Shown here piece by piece: positions 28,978-41,900 of a stretch of 64,000 nucleotides of DNA. The first letter of the stretch is position 1. Every line of letters begins with the position of its first letter. The notes beneath the pieces were generated by a model. The model was not told where the DNA came from. It was given only the letters and a program-made list of their open reading frames with translations, and ran no database searches. The translations under genes and the position numbers were made by a program. The stretch is from NCBI GenBank assembly GCA_051294375.1, contig CM119266.1, positions 26,168,851-26,232,850 on the forward strand, read 5' to 3'. Origin of the DNA: Paraspadella gotoi. Lineage: Eukaryota; Chaetognatha.

Positions 28978-31900
28978 TTAATCCTCGACCTCTTCGGCCT
29001 CTTGCAAAAACCGGAAAAATTGGACGACAGATTTCATGGCGACTCCTGGATGCAAAAGGAGAAAAAAAGATAAAATCGATACAAGTTGATTGGTGAAATA
29101 ATACAATAATACCTTTCCCCTCTTCCTCTTCGTCTGAAGCTTCGTGCCAAGCACGGAAGGCCGCTTCGGAAATTATGTCTTCGTCATAACAAGTGTCGAA
29201 GATTTTCTGGGATTTTGAAATATGGTTATTAAGTAGACGCTTTATTGCTCATATAGGAACGAGATTATAACAAATAAGCCAACCTGCAAGAGATTAGGAG
29301 GGTGTTGCAGACTGTGTACGAAGGCTTGAAGAGCAAAAACTGCCTGCTTCTCGGCTGCGAGAAGGTCTCCAAAAAAGTGACGCAACAGCTGACTGTGAAC
29401 GCGAAGTTTTTCCGGGTCGTACGACGCCGTTGTGCTTTCCCCAGAAACAGAGCTGAAATCATCATGTAAAATAAAAATTAACATTCACAGGACAAGATAA
29501 GATATTTACTACCACTCTTGAATTACCTCGAAACGGCGGCGGTCATGAGCATTCGATAAAAGAAGGGTTGCGTCCTGGTTTGTTGATCGACTTTCGCCTC
29601 GATCCAATTCTTCGTCTGTTCAAATTCCTCGCCTCGTTTCAACCGCGCTTGCAATTCTTGCGACAAAAGGCCAAAAGAGGGCGTTTGTTTGGAAGACGGA
29701 ATGTTGTTGACGGCTTTGGAGGTGGACGACAGAAATTCCAGCTTGTTGTTTTTGAGGAAATCGGCTGAGTTTTCTGGGGCCACCAGCTCGGCGATAGAGA
29801 GACCGGAACCCCGCCAACAGTCAGAAACAGTTTGTTGGCCCAATGTATTTACGGCGTGTTTTAGAATGGCGGCGATGAACTTTCCCGCGCAACGAATGGG
29901 CTTAAGGCTTGCGCATAAGGTTCCAAAGTGTTTCAATGGAAAATGTCCACCGAGGTTGATGAGACCGCAGAAAATTTCTCCAAGATAATCCCACAACCAG
30001 GGGATGTCGACCATGAGATCCTCGGCGTTGTCAATAACTCCGGAGGCACCTTTAACAAAATCTTCCGGCGAAAGTTGACCCGCCTTTACGAGACTGTAAA
30101 AGAGAAGTCCCGTTTCGAGGCGAAGTTTTGAGTTTCGCTCCAGCACGTGCATAAGAATAATGTTGACGATTTCATGCATTCTCCGCCCGCAGTCGAGCTC
30201 CTCAACGCAGGAGAGCGCCTCTTTGGTGTCGTGATTCAAGGCAAACTCGTCCACGATGTTGTTTAATCTTTTTTCCAATTCTTCGTTCGAAAGCTGCTTC
30301 TTCGACTGCGAAAGCTGCGGAGGTTTAAGTGCCTGAGACGCCTTGTTGGCGGGGGGAAGTGGCGCCCGGGGCATTGGCGGCGGAGTGGGAGAATTACTGT
30401 TAAAAGGCGACGAGCCCCTCGACTTGTCGCCGGATTGGAGACTGTTAACAGTGTCTCTCGATCTACTCCCTTCCCTAGAGCCTGGACGGCTACTTGGCCG
30501 ACTATTAGGGCGACCAAATCCTGGCATGAAGTCATGTGTTCTCGGTATTTCATCACGATCACGAATTTCTCGAGCACCGCTAGGGGGTCGTTTACCAATG
30601 GGTGGAGGGGGGACTCCAGAGGGTCCACGGAGACCAGGCTGAGTAGGCCAAGCTTGTTCACGACTGGGTGTGAGACGTCCGGAGGACGACGGCCCTCGAG
30701 AATCCATGTGGCCTCGCGGACCTAGGGTAACACCGGATTCTGGCCCAGATAAAAGGCCGAATCGATTCCCAGGTCCTTGGGGTCGATCAGATTCTGTGTT
30801 TTTGGCGGAAGCGCCCCCGAGACTTCCACGGTTCCAACCTCCAGGCCTTCCACCGGGTCCTAACTGAAGATTGTTCTCGTCGATTGCCCCAGGTTTCGTT
30901 AACTTCATTCGACTGGGGTCAATCTTTTGTTTACTGGCAGTAGGAACAGTCATCCATCCATCTTCGTTAGGTCGAGATGAAGAAGCAGGAGTACCGCTTC
31001 TGCCTTCCCGTGCTTGCTGCGCCTTTCGTTCACGTTCTTTGATTTTGCTTTCCGCCAATTTGGCGTACATCTCTTGCTCTTCTTTCTGGGCCTGTTCGTG
31101 AATTTCATCTATAGTCTTAGGGTTATTGTCATCTCTGCGCGGAACCCAACGATTTTTGCGCAATTCAACAACATCCATAAGCATGAAACGAACGCGCGAT
31201 GATGCCTTTTTGGCCTTTATGATTTTGTCCATCTCCTTGAAATAAGTGTCCAGTCGAGCCCTACTGCCCTTGATATCCACATCTAAATCTTTTCCAATGG
31301 TCGACATTAAGCGGCAAAGGCACTCGAGGGACTCTTCGTCGTTACGATCCTTGTTCTTGTCCTCCTTTTTGGTAAGTAACTTCATTATGCAGTCATGCAT
31401 GATGTTTTCCGTAAGCATTTTCAATTTAAAAAGCTCGCCAATGAAGCGAATGTTTCCGAGATATCGACGCTTAGCCTTTTTGGCTTTCACCTGGTAGTTT
31501 TCCTCGGCTTCAGCTCTTTCTTTCTCATCTTCAATAGCCGCGATATCTTTCAGTTGAGCTTCAAAGTCAATTTCGAGCAAAGCACCAGCTTCAAATTCCT
31601 TTTGACACCTGTTGATAAGGAGTTTTCTGAAATATACATTAACGTCATTTTTTGTTTGCCGTCCACCTTCCTGTGACGATCCATCAACATCAGGCACCTT
31701 AACAAGAATAAGGTGCTTGCACATGTTTGCGTAAGCCACAGAAAAACCAGGTTCGTCAATGGCCTTTTCAAAAATAATGTCAATGACGCCTTTTAATGTT
31801 TCTTCAGATTTAATATCTAGATCTAACAACTGTTTGACTAATGGAGCAAACTTTTGGGGAGTCAACTTGTTGAGAATTCCTCTCACAATTTTATAAATAT

Positions 31901-34900
31901 GCTGAATTTTTTCAGACGGCTCATTTACTTTGGGCGCTTTAATCGAAGGTTTCCAAGCGTTTTCAGCAGTATTGAGCTTCACATCTCCTCCAAGGCTTCG
32001 ACCCAAACTTATTACTTTTGGTTGTCCACTCTTGGAAGGCATCCTTCCCATTTGCTGGCCATGAGGGCCAACACCACGCTGTTCTGGGCGTCGTTCACCC
32101 CTCAAACTGCCACCAGGACCATGGCTTATCATACCCCGAGAGAAACCCGCGGGTAGGACCGTTTTGGGCATGTATGGCGGATCAAAAACATTAAAAGGTA
32201 TTCCACCGGGAGGACCACCACCCATCATAGGAGGACCTTGAGTAGTGGGAGTTTGAGGAGGGGCCATGCGCGGCTTATCCAAAATCACATCACTTATCTG
32301 TGGAAGTTGGTCAGGTTTAGTTAAAGAAATCGGGATGAATTGAAGGTTCAGTAAAAAAGAACGGTCATAAACCCGCTTGCCACTTGGATTAGCGGGAGAC
32401 CACTGATCAGCATCATAAGCGATTTGAGCTGAAGTAGCAGTTTCAGATGAATCATCGACCAAAGATTCAGAACTATTTTTATCGACATCTTTAGCAGGAG
32501 TAGCTTCTTTCTCGGAATTCTGATCATCGTCTTCATCATCAACAATTTCACCTTCTTCCAACTCCTCTAATTCCGGTCCATTGGGTTGGAGTGCCTTTAC
32601 CAACAAATCTGCAGCTGATGGTTCAGGTTCATCTGGTAGAGTGAGACCTTTACTCTCATCTTGAGTCGAATTATCTACGCCAGAAATTTTGTTTTTGTTA
32701 TTGTCCAAGACTTCTTGGACAGAAACCTTGGATTCTAGCTCAAGATTTTCAACCAACTGATCTGAGGATGCTTCCTCAGTTGCAGATTCGGGAGCGGGAA
32801 TTTCAATTGAACATTTTGTCTCCACTTTTGAGTCGCTTTCATTCTCTACATTAGAAACGTCCTTGTCAGGTTCAAACTGCAAGGATAAAGCATGATTGCT
32901 TTCAATCTCTGATTTTTCGATTTTTTCACTGTCTGTCAAATTAATGATTTCATGAGGCACGAGTTTTTCATTATCTTCTTGAACTGAGCTGCTTTCAGTT
33001 TTATCTGGTTCAGTAGTTATAAAAGCATCCAATTCAGATTTTTCTTCTAGTAGTTTGGCGTTTTCATTGATCTTCTTTTTCTTTTGATTTTTCTTCCCGA
33101 TAGTATTAGTATCTCTCTTTTGAGCAGTTGTCGCAATCATTTCTGACTCGCAGACAGTAGTTTCAGGCAATGAAGGCAGAACGGTTTTAGCCTCATTCTC
33201 AACATTTTCCTTCAGACTGGGCATGACCTCAGCCTCAGTGGCAGTTTTCTTCTCAATTTCAACATCATATTTTTGATCACTTGTAACGGAGACTTCATTG
33301 CTCGTAATATAATTGTAATCCACACCATTAGCAATAGTTCCGGAAGTCAAAACAGTTTCAGCACCATTCAAAGCATTGCTGGATAAATTTAGGTCTGGCT
33401 CTGCTGAGTCCATGAGGGGAACAATAGCAGATGTAGTATTGCTAATCGACACAGCAGCTTCGGACACATTGGGTGCATCCAACGAATTCGTTATAGGTAT
33501 TTCTTGAGATGATGCTTCAGCTTTTATTCGAAGGTTAACTTGCTTTATGAATTCTTCTCGTACACTAGGATTCTGTGGCGATGATGGTCCTGTGGCAGCA
33601 ACTGCTGGGGGAGCTCCAGGTGTAGTTCGTGAAGAAGATCCCTGACTAGCAGCATCGGAATCGCCAGTGGTCACAGCCGACTTTTTTATCTCAGGGGTGA
33701 TGTCTTTTAGCGAGACGGGGTTAACGATAGGAATAGCATGTGATCTTTTCTGTTCTCCTTGAGGGTACCTAGTAGCTGGTAAAGGCTGGTGCAGTGGTAT
33801 AGCATTGGGCTGAGTCGATGCTGTTGGTTGCTGCTGTGGCTGTTGGGGATTGGCTACTTGTGAAATGGCTGTTGCCGGCTGCTGTAAAGGAGGGATATAA
33901 AATGGGGTATTTGGGGTGAAAAAAGTTCCAGGCGGTGTAGGCTGGAGAGGAAAACTAGCTTGTTGCTGCAAAGGTTGGGAAGTAGCAGTCTGTGGTTGTG
34001 CTGCTTGTTGCAAATTCGGAGTCATTGCAGGATGCTGTGGTTGTGGTGGCATCGCGTTGTTGGCAGATTGAACATTATTGTCGTGAGCATGGGGTATTGG
34101 AGCGCCAGGAGTAACAACCGGTGTGGCTTGGACAGGCGGTCGCTGAGCTAATGCCTGAGTTGGCGCTTGTTGTGATGAAAATACCGCATAAGGTTGAGTA
34201 TTCCAAATCAACATAGGATGATACGCTGCAGCTATATTGGGCTGGCCAATTTGTTGCGGCACAGTAACGGGAGTAAGATGGTTATAAGGCGCCCTTGGTT
34301 GGCCCATCAGATTAGGATAGGGCATAGGAAAACCAGGATGCCCAGGCAGCCGTGGGGCTGATTGCATTGGATGGCCGTACATAATTCCTACAGTGGGTTG
34401 CGAGTTAGGAGTAGCAGGCGTCTGAGGCAAGGATCCGTTTTGAGAAGGAATCGCAATAGGACCCGATTGTTGAAGCTGTCCTTGCGAGTGAGCCGCAGGT
34501 TGCGAAACAGCTCCTATAACATGCTGTGCTGGATGTTGTTGGTGGGGCACGGGGTGGATGTGCTGGGCAACAGGGTGTGGAATTTGATTCAAGTTAGGGT
34601 TATGCATGGATTCAGCCCCAGCAGGGGTTCCAGTAGCCGAAGAAGAGGAAGACGGTGAAGCCGACTAAAAAAAACCCAAAAAATCATATTACTATTTTAA
34701 AATTAAATAAATTATGTTTTAAAAATGAGCACAACAGTATTTTATAATTATATTCTTATGAACCTATAATTTTAAATCCCTGCTTAGTCTTCGCCAATCA
34801 CCCTACATATATTCAAAATTTTCATCATCAATCACAAAAAAATTTATTTTAAATATTTTACAATTTTCTGGTCTGTTAAATTAAAAATCCTGGAATAATC

Positions 34901-35338
34901 ATAGATGTAAATGAAACCACTCACTAGATGTTGTATATTTGACGAATTGGAGTTTGCAAGTTTAGGTTCGCATTGATGTTGACTTGGTCTAGGTCTATTA
35001 GGCCAATTGTTCGATGCGATAAACTGCTGTTGCTGCTGTTGTTGCTGCTGAATATGTTGCTGGTGCGCTGGCAGTAGTGGTTCACCCCCGCCGTGCGACA
35101 CAGAATGAAAGGGAAAAGGATGGACGACGCGTTGCGCATGCGACAATGTTGTGTATAGCGCGGATTGTTGCGGCGGTTGGGGAAGCCGATGAGCTGGACG
35201 ATCAGTTCCGGAGGAAATGGGACCTCGTAATTGAAGAGGGGGACAAGAGGGGGCACGAAGAAATGCTTGTTGTTGTGGTTGCTGATTGGCGAATGCGGGG
35301 CTTCCGACGGCGGGCTGATTCGGTCGCGGTAGGTTCAT
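28978..35338 (-). CDS. EIF4G: Eukaryotic translation initiation factor 4 gamma
   Basis: Scaffold of the cap-binding eIF4F complex; binds eIF4E, eIF4A, eIF3 and poly(A)-binding protein. Five exons, right to left: 35338-34925, 34664-29527, 29452-29284, 29206-29113, 29045-28978. They total 5883 nt, an exact frame of 1960 residues, longer than human eIF4G1 (about 1600). The N-terminal 450 residues are Gln/Pro-rich. An acidic Ser/Glu-rich linker follows. The eIF4E-binding motif YDRSFLLNL lies near residue 906; the MIF4G domain starts near residue 1055 (KIQHIYKIVRGILNKLTPQKF region); the MA3 domain begins near 1600 (ELEKRLNNIVDEFALNHD). The C-terminal W2 domain is spread over the last exons and ends GVAMKSVVQFFRFLQEAEE. 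One exon of 5.1 kb carries most of the protein, unlike vertebrate genes. The start ATG at 35338 opens exon 1; an upstream coding exon is not excluded. Confidence 0.95.
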
Positions 35339-35664
35339 CGCAATCTGCTAAGTTTTCCCACCCAGAGGAGGAGCCCAAACTCCTCATTAATAAAGTTAAT
35401 TCCTAAAATGATTTTTACGATCAAAGCCCAACAACGAAGACACAATTTAAAAATAGTGACGATTTTATATTCATTCACTATCCCTGGGCGGGAGAGGATG
35501 AAGAAAAAAATAAAATTCTGCAAAGAGTAAATAATACAAGACTTATTTTGGCGAAAAATATACGAAATTAAAGACATTAAAAACAATCGGGGAGATTCAG
35601 TAGCACAGCACATTGCGAGACAGACACGGAAAAAAGGAGAACAAATTAAAAAATATTAAAAATA

Positions 35665-36616
<952 letters not shown>

Positions 36617-36679
36617 TAATACGATCAATGACGAGCTGACGACCATATCAAACGTAACTAATTTATGTCAAGCGGCGAG

Positions 36680-37968
36680 TCAAAGCGCGGTGGGTCCGTC
36701 TTTCTTAACACATTCATTTCCATCGTCGTTCTCGTCCAGAGACCCCGGAGACTTTTTCGCCCGGAATCTGACGAACGGATTGGCGAGGACAGAGACGTCA
36801 ACAACGGGGTCGGCTAAATTGGTCGGGTCCGACGCCGACCGCGTCATCACGTTGCGAATGATGGCAGATGCAGCCGTACGTACGACGCCGCGCTTGTCAC
36901 GAAAAAGCCTACCGCGCCCGATCCGTTCTAGCGAGTCCGGAGAGACGGCGCGACTGGAAGCGGCCGAGGCGACGCCGGCGTAGCACGAAGTGTAGAACCG
37001 CTTCTCGGGGGGAATGGAGACGATGGCGTGGGTGGCGCGGATGGCGACGATGAGACGGTCGAGCAACGCCATATAGGCGTGATATTCGGGCTCCAAGAAA
37101 GGCTCTGGACCGAAGCGCGCGTGGTCGTAGCGGTCGCAAAATTCTTGGATGATGGGGGAAAAGGATTCTTCTAGGTAATGTTTTTGAATGAGTTCCATCA
37201 GAAAGAGACGCAAAGAACTGCCTGGCGGACGAAAGAGTTCCGAGTCGAGGAAAACCTGGTCGGCAGTAAAGAAAGAAAAGGCATTTAAAACCAAAATGAA
37301 ATTAGCTTCATCAGTATGCGGACTAACCAACTCATCGTCAAGAACGTCGACGGCGTCCACCGCCCGCATCCTCCATTCGTAGGAAGACGTGTTACGCGTT
37401 TTCGATGTCTTTAGTTCTTGCGTCTTATGCGTCCAGAGCTTTGGCTCGTGTTTGATCTTTGGCACGCACTGTAAACGTCGTAGAATCTCTGCAGAAAAGT
37501 TTAAACGGCTTTAAATCAAAATTCCTCGATCCGACTTGAAATTGTAGAAATATTGAACTTACCAATATTTAAGGCCCTGTTGGCATTTTCCCCGATCGGG
37601 TAATGGGGCGTGTGTTTTGTTCGAGAAACAAACCGTGCAATTTGTCTTTTGACGAACTTTAATGAGTGATACAAATGTGCAAAATTAATTGATAAAAACA
37701 TAAAATACTTATTTTATCGTAATTACTCTAGGACACTCACCATGAATAAGAGAAAAAAGGCGAGAGCTCCGCAAGCGATGAACATTAAAATCGTTATCGA
37801 TTTAAAGTTTCCTGGTAGAAAAAGCATTAAATTTTTTTTTTATTTGGGTCTTAAAAACAAAAATATCACTTATATCTTACCTTGCTCGTCCAAAGCTTGG
37901 TCTCGTTGTGTCGTCGTCTCCATTGTTTCCGTCGTCGCCTTCGCCGTCGTCTTCACAGATTCCTCCAT
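36680..37968 (-). CDS. C1orf43 homologue (single-pass membrane protein)
   Basis: Four exons, right to left: 37968-37881, 37811-37741, 37656-37563, 37488-36680. They total 1062 nt, an exact frame of 353 residues (human C1orf43 is about 253). A short Thr/Glu-rich N-terminus precedes one membrane helix (ILMFIACGALAFFLLFM), directly followed by FVKRQIARFVSRTKHTPHYP. This matches human FVKRQIMRFAMKSRRGPHVP as I remember it. The middle matches too: IKHEPKLW, EWRMRAVDAVD, YDHARFGPEPFLEPEYHAYM. The C-terminus is basic and diverged. The human protein is a Golgi/mitochondria-linked membrane protein reported to affect phagocytosis; the mechanism is unclear. The ATG is 47 bp downstream of the dispanin stop on the same strand, so the two may share a transcript or promoter region. 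Confidence 0.85.
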
Positions 37969-37970
37969 TT

Positions 37971-38014
<44 letters not shown>

Positions 38015-38015
38015 A
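37969..38015 (+). repeat. (GA)n microsatellite filling the dispanin-C1orf43 gap
   Basis: Nearly the whole 47-bp space between the dispanin stop and the C1orf43 ATG is a GA repeat, read as CT on the coding strand. A pyrimidine tract here could serve in splicing or as a core-promoter initiator. No AG follows it before the ATG, so it is not an obvious acceptor. Confidence 0.9.
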
Positions 38016-38420
38016 TCACTGGTACACTGGCTGTTCGCTTTCCGCCTCCGCTTGGCACAAGTAGATCATGACGATCATAAGTCCGAAAAAGTTAAGAACG
38101 AGACCGAGCGTGAGGCCGACAACAGCCCAACGCCGCGCCAGCTCGGCGTTGACCAGCGCCCCCTCGCGATCGCCGCGAGCCCCGGCCGCTCGAGACAGGA
38201 GCGACTTGGAGACGGCGACGGCGCCGAGGGGGCAGCAGAGGAAAAGGACTAGGACCGAAAGCAGAAAGTGATCCGAGGCGACTACGGGAGAGGAGGAAGA
38301 GGAGGAAGATATCGCCGTCACCGGGAAAGCGGAGAGAGAAGGGGTGATGATGGAGTCGTCGTCATTGTCGTCGTCGTCGTCGAATTCCACTTCGTGGGCC
38401 CAACGGACGAAAGCAGACAT
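38016..38420 (-). CDS. Dispanin (CD225/IFITM-like) two-pass membrane protein
   Basis: Intronless 134-residue frame. The N-terminus is hydrophilic with an Asp-rich run (DDDDDNDDD) and a Ser run. Then comes a CD225 domain: first hydrophobic segment with a double Cys (LLSVLVLFLCCPLGAVAV), a basic/Arg loop (SRAAGARGDREGALVNAELARRW), and a second membrane segment (VGLTLGLVLNFFGLMIVMIY). The layout and CCPLG motif are those of the dispanin family, which includes IFITM, PRRT2 and SYNDIG proteins; the Cys pair is typically palmitoylated. The family acts at membranes in trafficking and fusion; this member's role is unknown. Single-exon structure with a very small gap to C1orf43 suggests a recent retro-insertion or a bicistronic unit. 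Confidence 0.8.
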   Translation of the reverse strand: MSAFVRWAHEVEFDDDDDNDDDSIITPSLSAFPVTAISSSSSSSPVVASDHFLLSVLVLFLCCPLGAVAVSKSLLSRAAGARGDREGALVNAELARRWAVVGLTLGLVLNFFGLMIVMIYLCQAEAESEQPVYQ

Positions 38421-38931
38421 ATAGTTTGTTTTGCTTTGTGGCTCCTAATGATAAATGGGTAGAAGACACGACCCTTCTGCGGAAACGGAAAAAAAAACGT
38501 TCAAAATATTTCGTGGAATAAACTAATAAAGTCACCAACACCTTTGGAATAAACGACTAGATTATTGTATCTAATGAAACTATAAAAAATACGGTTCAAA
38601 AAAAATTTGAGAAATGAATGAGATCTGGAATAAGATGTTTTCGCAATGCTTTCTTTAGAAAGAATTTTCGGTACAAAATCACTAAAAGCCCCGTAATTAA
38701 ATTAATTATGGCATAAATACCAGCTTGACTAAAAGATGGGAGCAACTGACGGGAAACATGAAAAATCTATTTTAAGCATGCTCCCGAAGAAAGAATATGA
38801 TCACATTTAATGCACATTGAATAGCGAACAATTATTCTAAAAGGAAAAACGGAAACCGCAATTATTCGATGGAATGATTAGTTCAAAACTTGAAATAAAA
38901 AAAACTTTCGCAGCCTTGAAGGAAGAAATGT
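38421..38931. other. Intergenic: dispanin 5' flank and HID1 3' flank
   Basis: AT-rich; should carry the dispanin promoter and the HID1 3' UTR. I see no gene or repeat. Confidence 0.6.
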
Positions 38932-41900
38932 TCAGACCCTTTGGATCTCGAAAAGTTTGACATCCGTGTCGTACCAAATCCCGGGTTCCATGTTGCGCAA
39001 ATAAATGACGCCCCACATGTAGGTGCGAAACCACATTGTGGTGCCGGCATTGGGCTGATATTTACGGATGAGAATCGGATGAGGCACAGGAAGGAGGCCT
39101 ACCAACGTGCCGTGTTGAAGGAACTTAAGAATTTCGCTCTCGTCCGTCAGACCTTAAAATTAGCGATATTTTTTCTTTATTTCAACTTAACTTTCACAAA
39201 ATCATACTTTATTCAATATTCATGCTAACTAACCTTTATCGATACAAATTTTTTCCACCTGAGGCACCAAGACCTGCAACATTCTCATAATTGTTTGTAA
39301 CGGGAGTTTCTGCTTCCACGAGGATATCCACTCCGGGGTTGGTATCCAACTTGCAGCAGACGAACTAGCCGCTAAAAGAAACATACTTATAAGCATATCA
39401 ATTCAACGATATCAAGTAAGCTATGAATACTAGAGTGGAGCACTCAAGAACAAAAAAAATATTCGAATGATCGAATGATTAACTAATACAAAAAATATTT
39501 TGTTCATATTGTCTCGGGAACAGAATAATAAAATATAATTTATTTGTAGTAATATCCTTATAAAATAGTAAATATTTTAAATAATTTTTTAAAAATTTTA
39601 AATAAAGATTCAGATTTTTCATAAAAAGTTAAAATCAAAATATAAAACATATTATCAAAAATTCTGTCATCTTCAGCGTTTAAAATTTAAAAAAAGGTAA
39701 AAATTTAGCTTTTTTATTCTCTGTAATAAAAACTCATATATTAGAACGTAGTGAAAGTTACGTTCGGAAATTCTAAATGTCAATTATGAATAACATACTA
39801 TCAATGAACATTAATTTGTAAAAAAAAATATTTTATGTTTTTTTAATTTTTGCAGTAGGCTATAGTATAGTATATATAGTACATATAATACTATCCTTAT
39901 AAAATCAAAAAAATTCAAAATAGGATTTTTTAAATTTTGATTGCAGATTTGAATTCCTCGTCAAAAGTTAATAAAAGAAAATATAAATCATTTTTAAAAA
40001 TTCTTTCATTAAGTGGGTTAAAAATTAAAAAAACTATATTAAATATATAAAAAGTTAATTTTTAGTTTAAAATATAGATTTTTTTAATTTTTGACCCACT
40101 TAATGAAGGAATTTTTCAAAAAGAGTTATATTTCTTTTTATCAACTTTTTATGACAAATCCAAATCTGTAAAAAAATTGTAAAAAAACTTTTGAAATTTT
40201 AACATTTTAGGAATAATACTAGTATAAATATGGCCTACTGTATAAATTGTAAATTTTATTATAAATTGTTTTAATATATGTTTATTAATATAATATTGTT
40301 CGTTCCTCACTTTTAGAATTGTAATTAAAGTTAAATTTAAAAATTTTACTACGCCTTATTATCATTTTTTGTGATCTAAACATTAAAATATCATATAATA
40401 ATCATAATATAATATAATAATCATATATAGCTCCTTGTATTTTGATGCTAGTGCGGAGTACAATAAGTATTCCCCGATCTAATACTTAAGGGAGTGGTCT
40501 TTTCATACAATTGAAACATTCTTTGAAATATTTTTCACTTCATTGATGGGGAAGCCAGGTGCTCTGGGAGTGAATAAACGAGACTGTGAGAGAGTCTTAA
40601 TTGAAAGCTTGCAGGGACCTGCTATGTCATTATCTTGTAAGAGTGATGGAGGCCTTAGGCCGCCAAGGCCTGTCCAAGGTCAGGGGCAAGATGGCTTGTT
40701 TATTAAATGAATGAATAATTTTTATATTGGTTGTACCAATTTCATAACATATTTTATAAAAGTTTTTTTTTACGGCGAATCCAAATCTGTTCTTAAAAAT
40801 AAAAAAAATTATTTTAAAATTTGACGATTTTATAAGGATATTACTATATAAATAACTGAATTTACTATACTGTTAAGCTAAAAAAATTTTTAAATGGATT
40901 TAAAATTTATTAATTACATATCCATAAGCAGAAAAAAAATAATGTTCAATCACAATCTTTTCATCACTCCACCCTAATGAATACGCCTATGTAATTTGAT
41001 TAATGCCAGTTTTTTAAATCAAAACGTCTGCTCGGCAGCCAAGGAAAAAAAACTCTTTTGAAAACTTACCCGAATAAATGGAAGAAGTGGAAGAGCTCGT
41101 TCTCATCTTGCTTCTGGTCGGTTTTTCGTTGGTTGGAGTTTCGCTCTCCATTGATTGACTTCTTCCTAGGTCTTCGGGGGGAGCGGCCGTGGAGCCGCCG
41201 CTTCCACTGCCGCCTTCGCGGACCCCGTTTCGCATTGTTCGCTCCACCTCAGCATCTTCGGGTGACGGAGGCGGAGTTTCCGTGCCTCCATTTTTGTTGC
41301 TATCGGCGATACCTCCGCCTGTATTTAAAAGAACTTAATAAAAAAATAATTATACTTACCTATATAGTATATAGTACCTAAGGCTAAGCAATTTTTTTTT
41401 ATTCGATGACTTTTATAAAACTCTGTTCGATAAAAAAAAGAATTTTTCACATTCTATTCACGTGATTAGTAGTAGGACGATTGTGATAAGCTTATCGCGC
41501 TGCGATCATTAAGACATTTTTTTCGTGTGGGAAAGAAGGAAAAATAAGGAAAAAGAAAGAAAGTAAAAAAAAGAAACAAAAAAAGTAAAAAAAAAAAAAA
41601 AAAAGAAAGACTCGAAACTTATCGAATACAGTTTTAATCGAATTTATTCTTTTGGATCGAAACACTTTTTCCCCGATTCGAAAATCAAAATTCGTAAAAA
41701 AAGACCCCGGTGCTAATCGACTGATATGATCAGAACTAATATTCACGCCAAAAAAATTTCAAATCTGCAGAGAATTAGCATAATACATCGGTATATGAAT
41801 TATACAGTACAAGATTTGGATCTCACCAGTTTCCTCAGAGACATCGACTGCTCGCTGTGGTTTGGGAGAATCCACCTCGGTTTCCTCCTTGTTCCCCGTC

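Larger units (their letters stand above)
39372..41069. other. HID1 intron of 1.7 kb
   Basis: Almost entirely one hAT-like element (39431-40976) plus its 8-bp target duplication. Nothing else is visible. Confidence 0.8.

Noticed and set aside
38016-38058. Upstream extension of C1orf43 reading through the CT repeat (LSLSLS...)
   Set aside because: It would add a Leu-Ser repeat and overlap the dispanin stop; the ATG at 37968 gives a normal short N-terminus.
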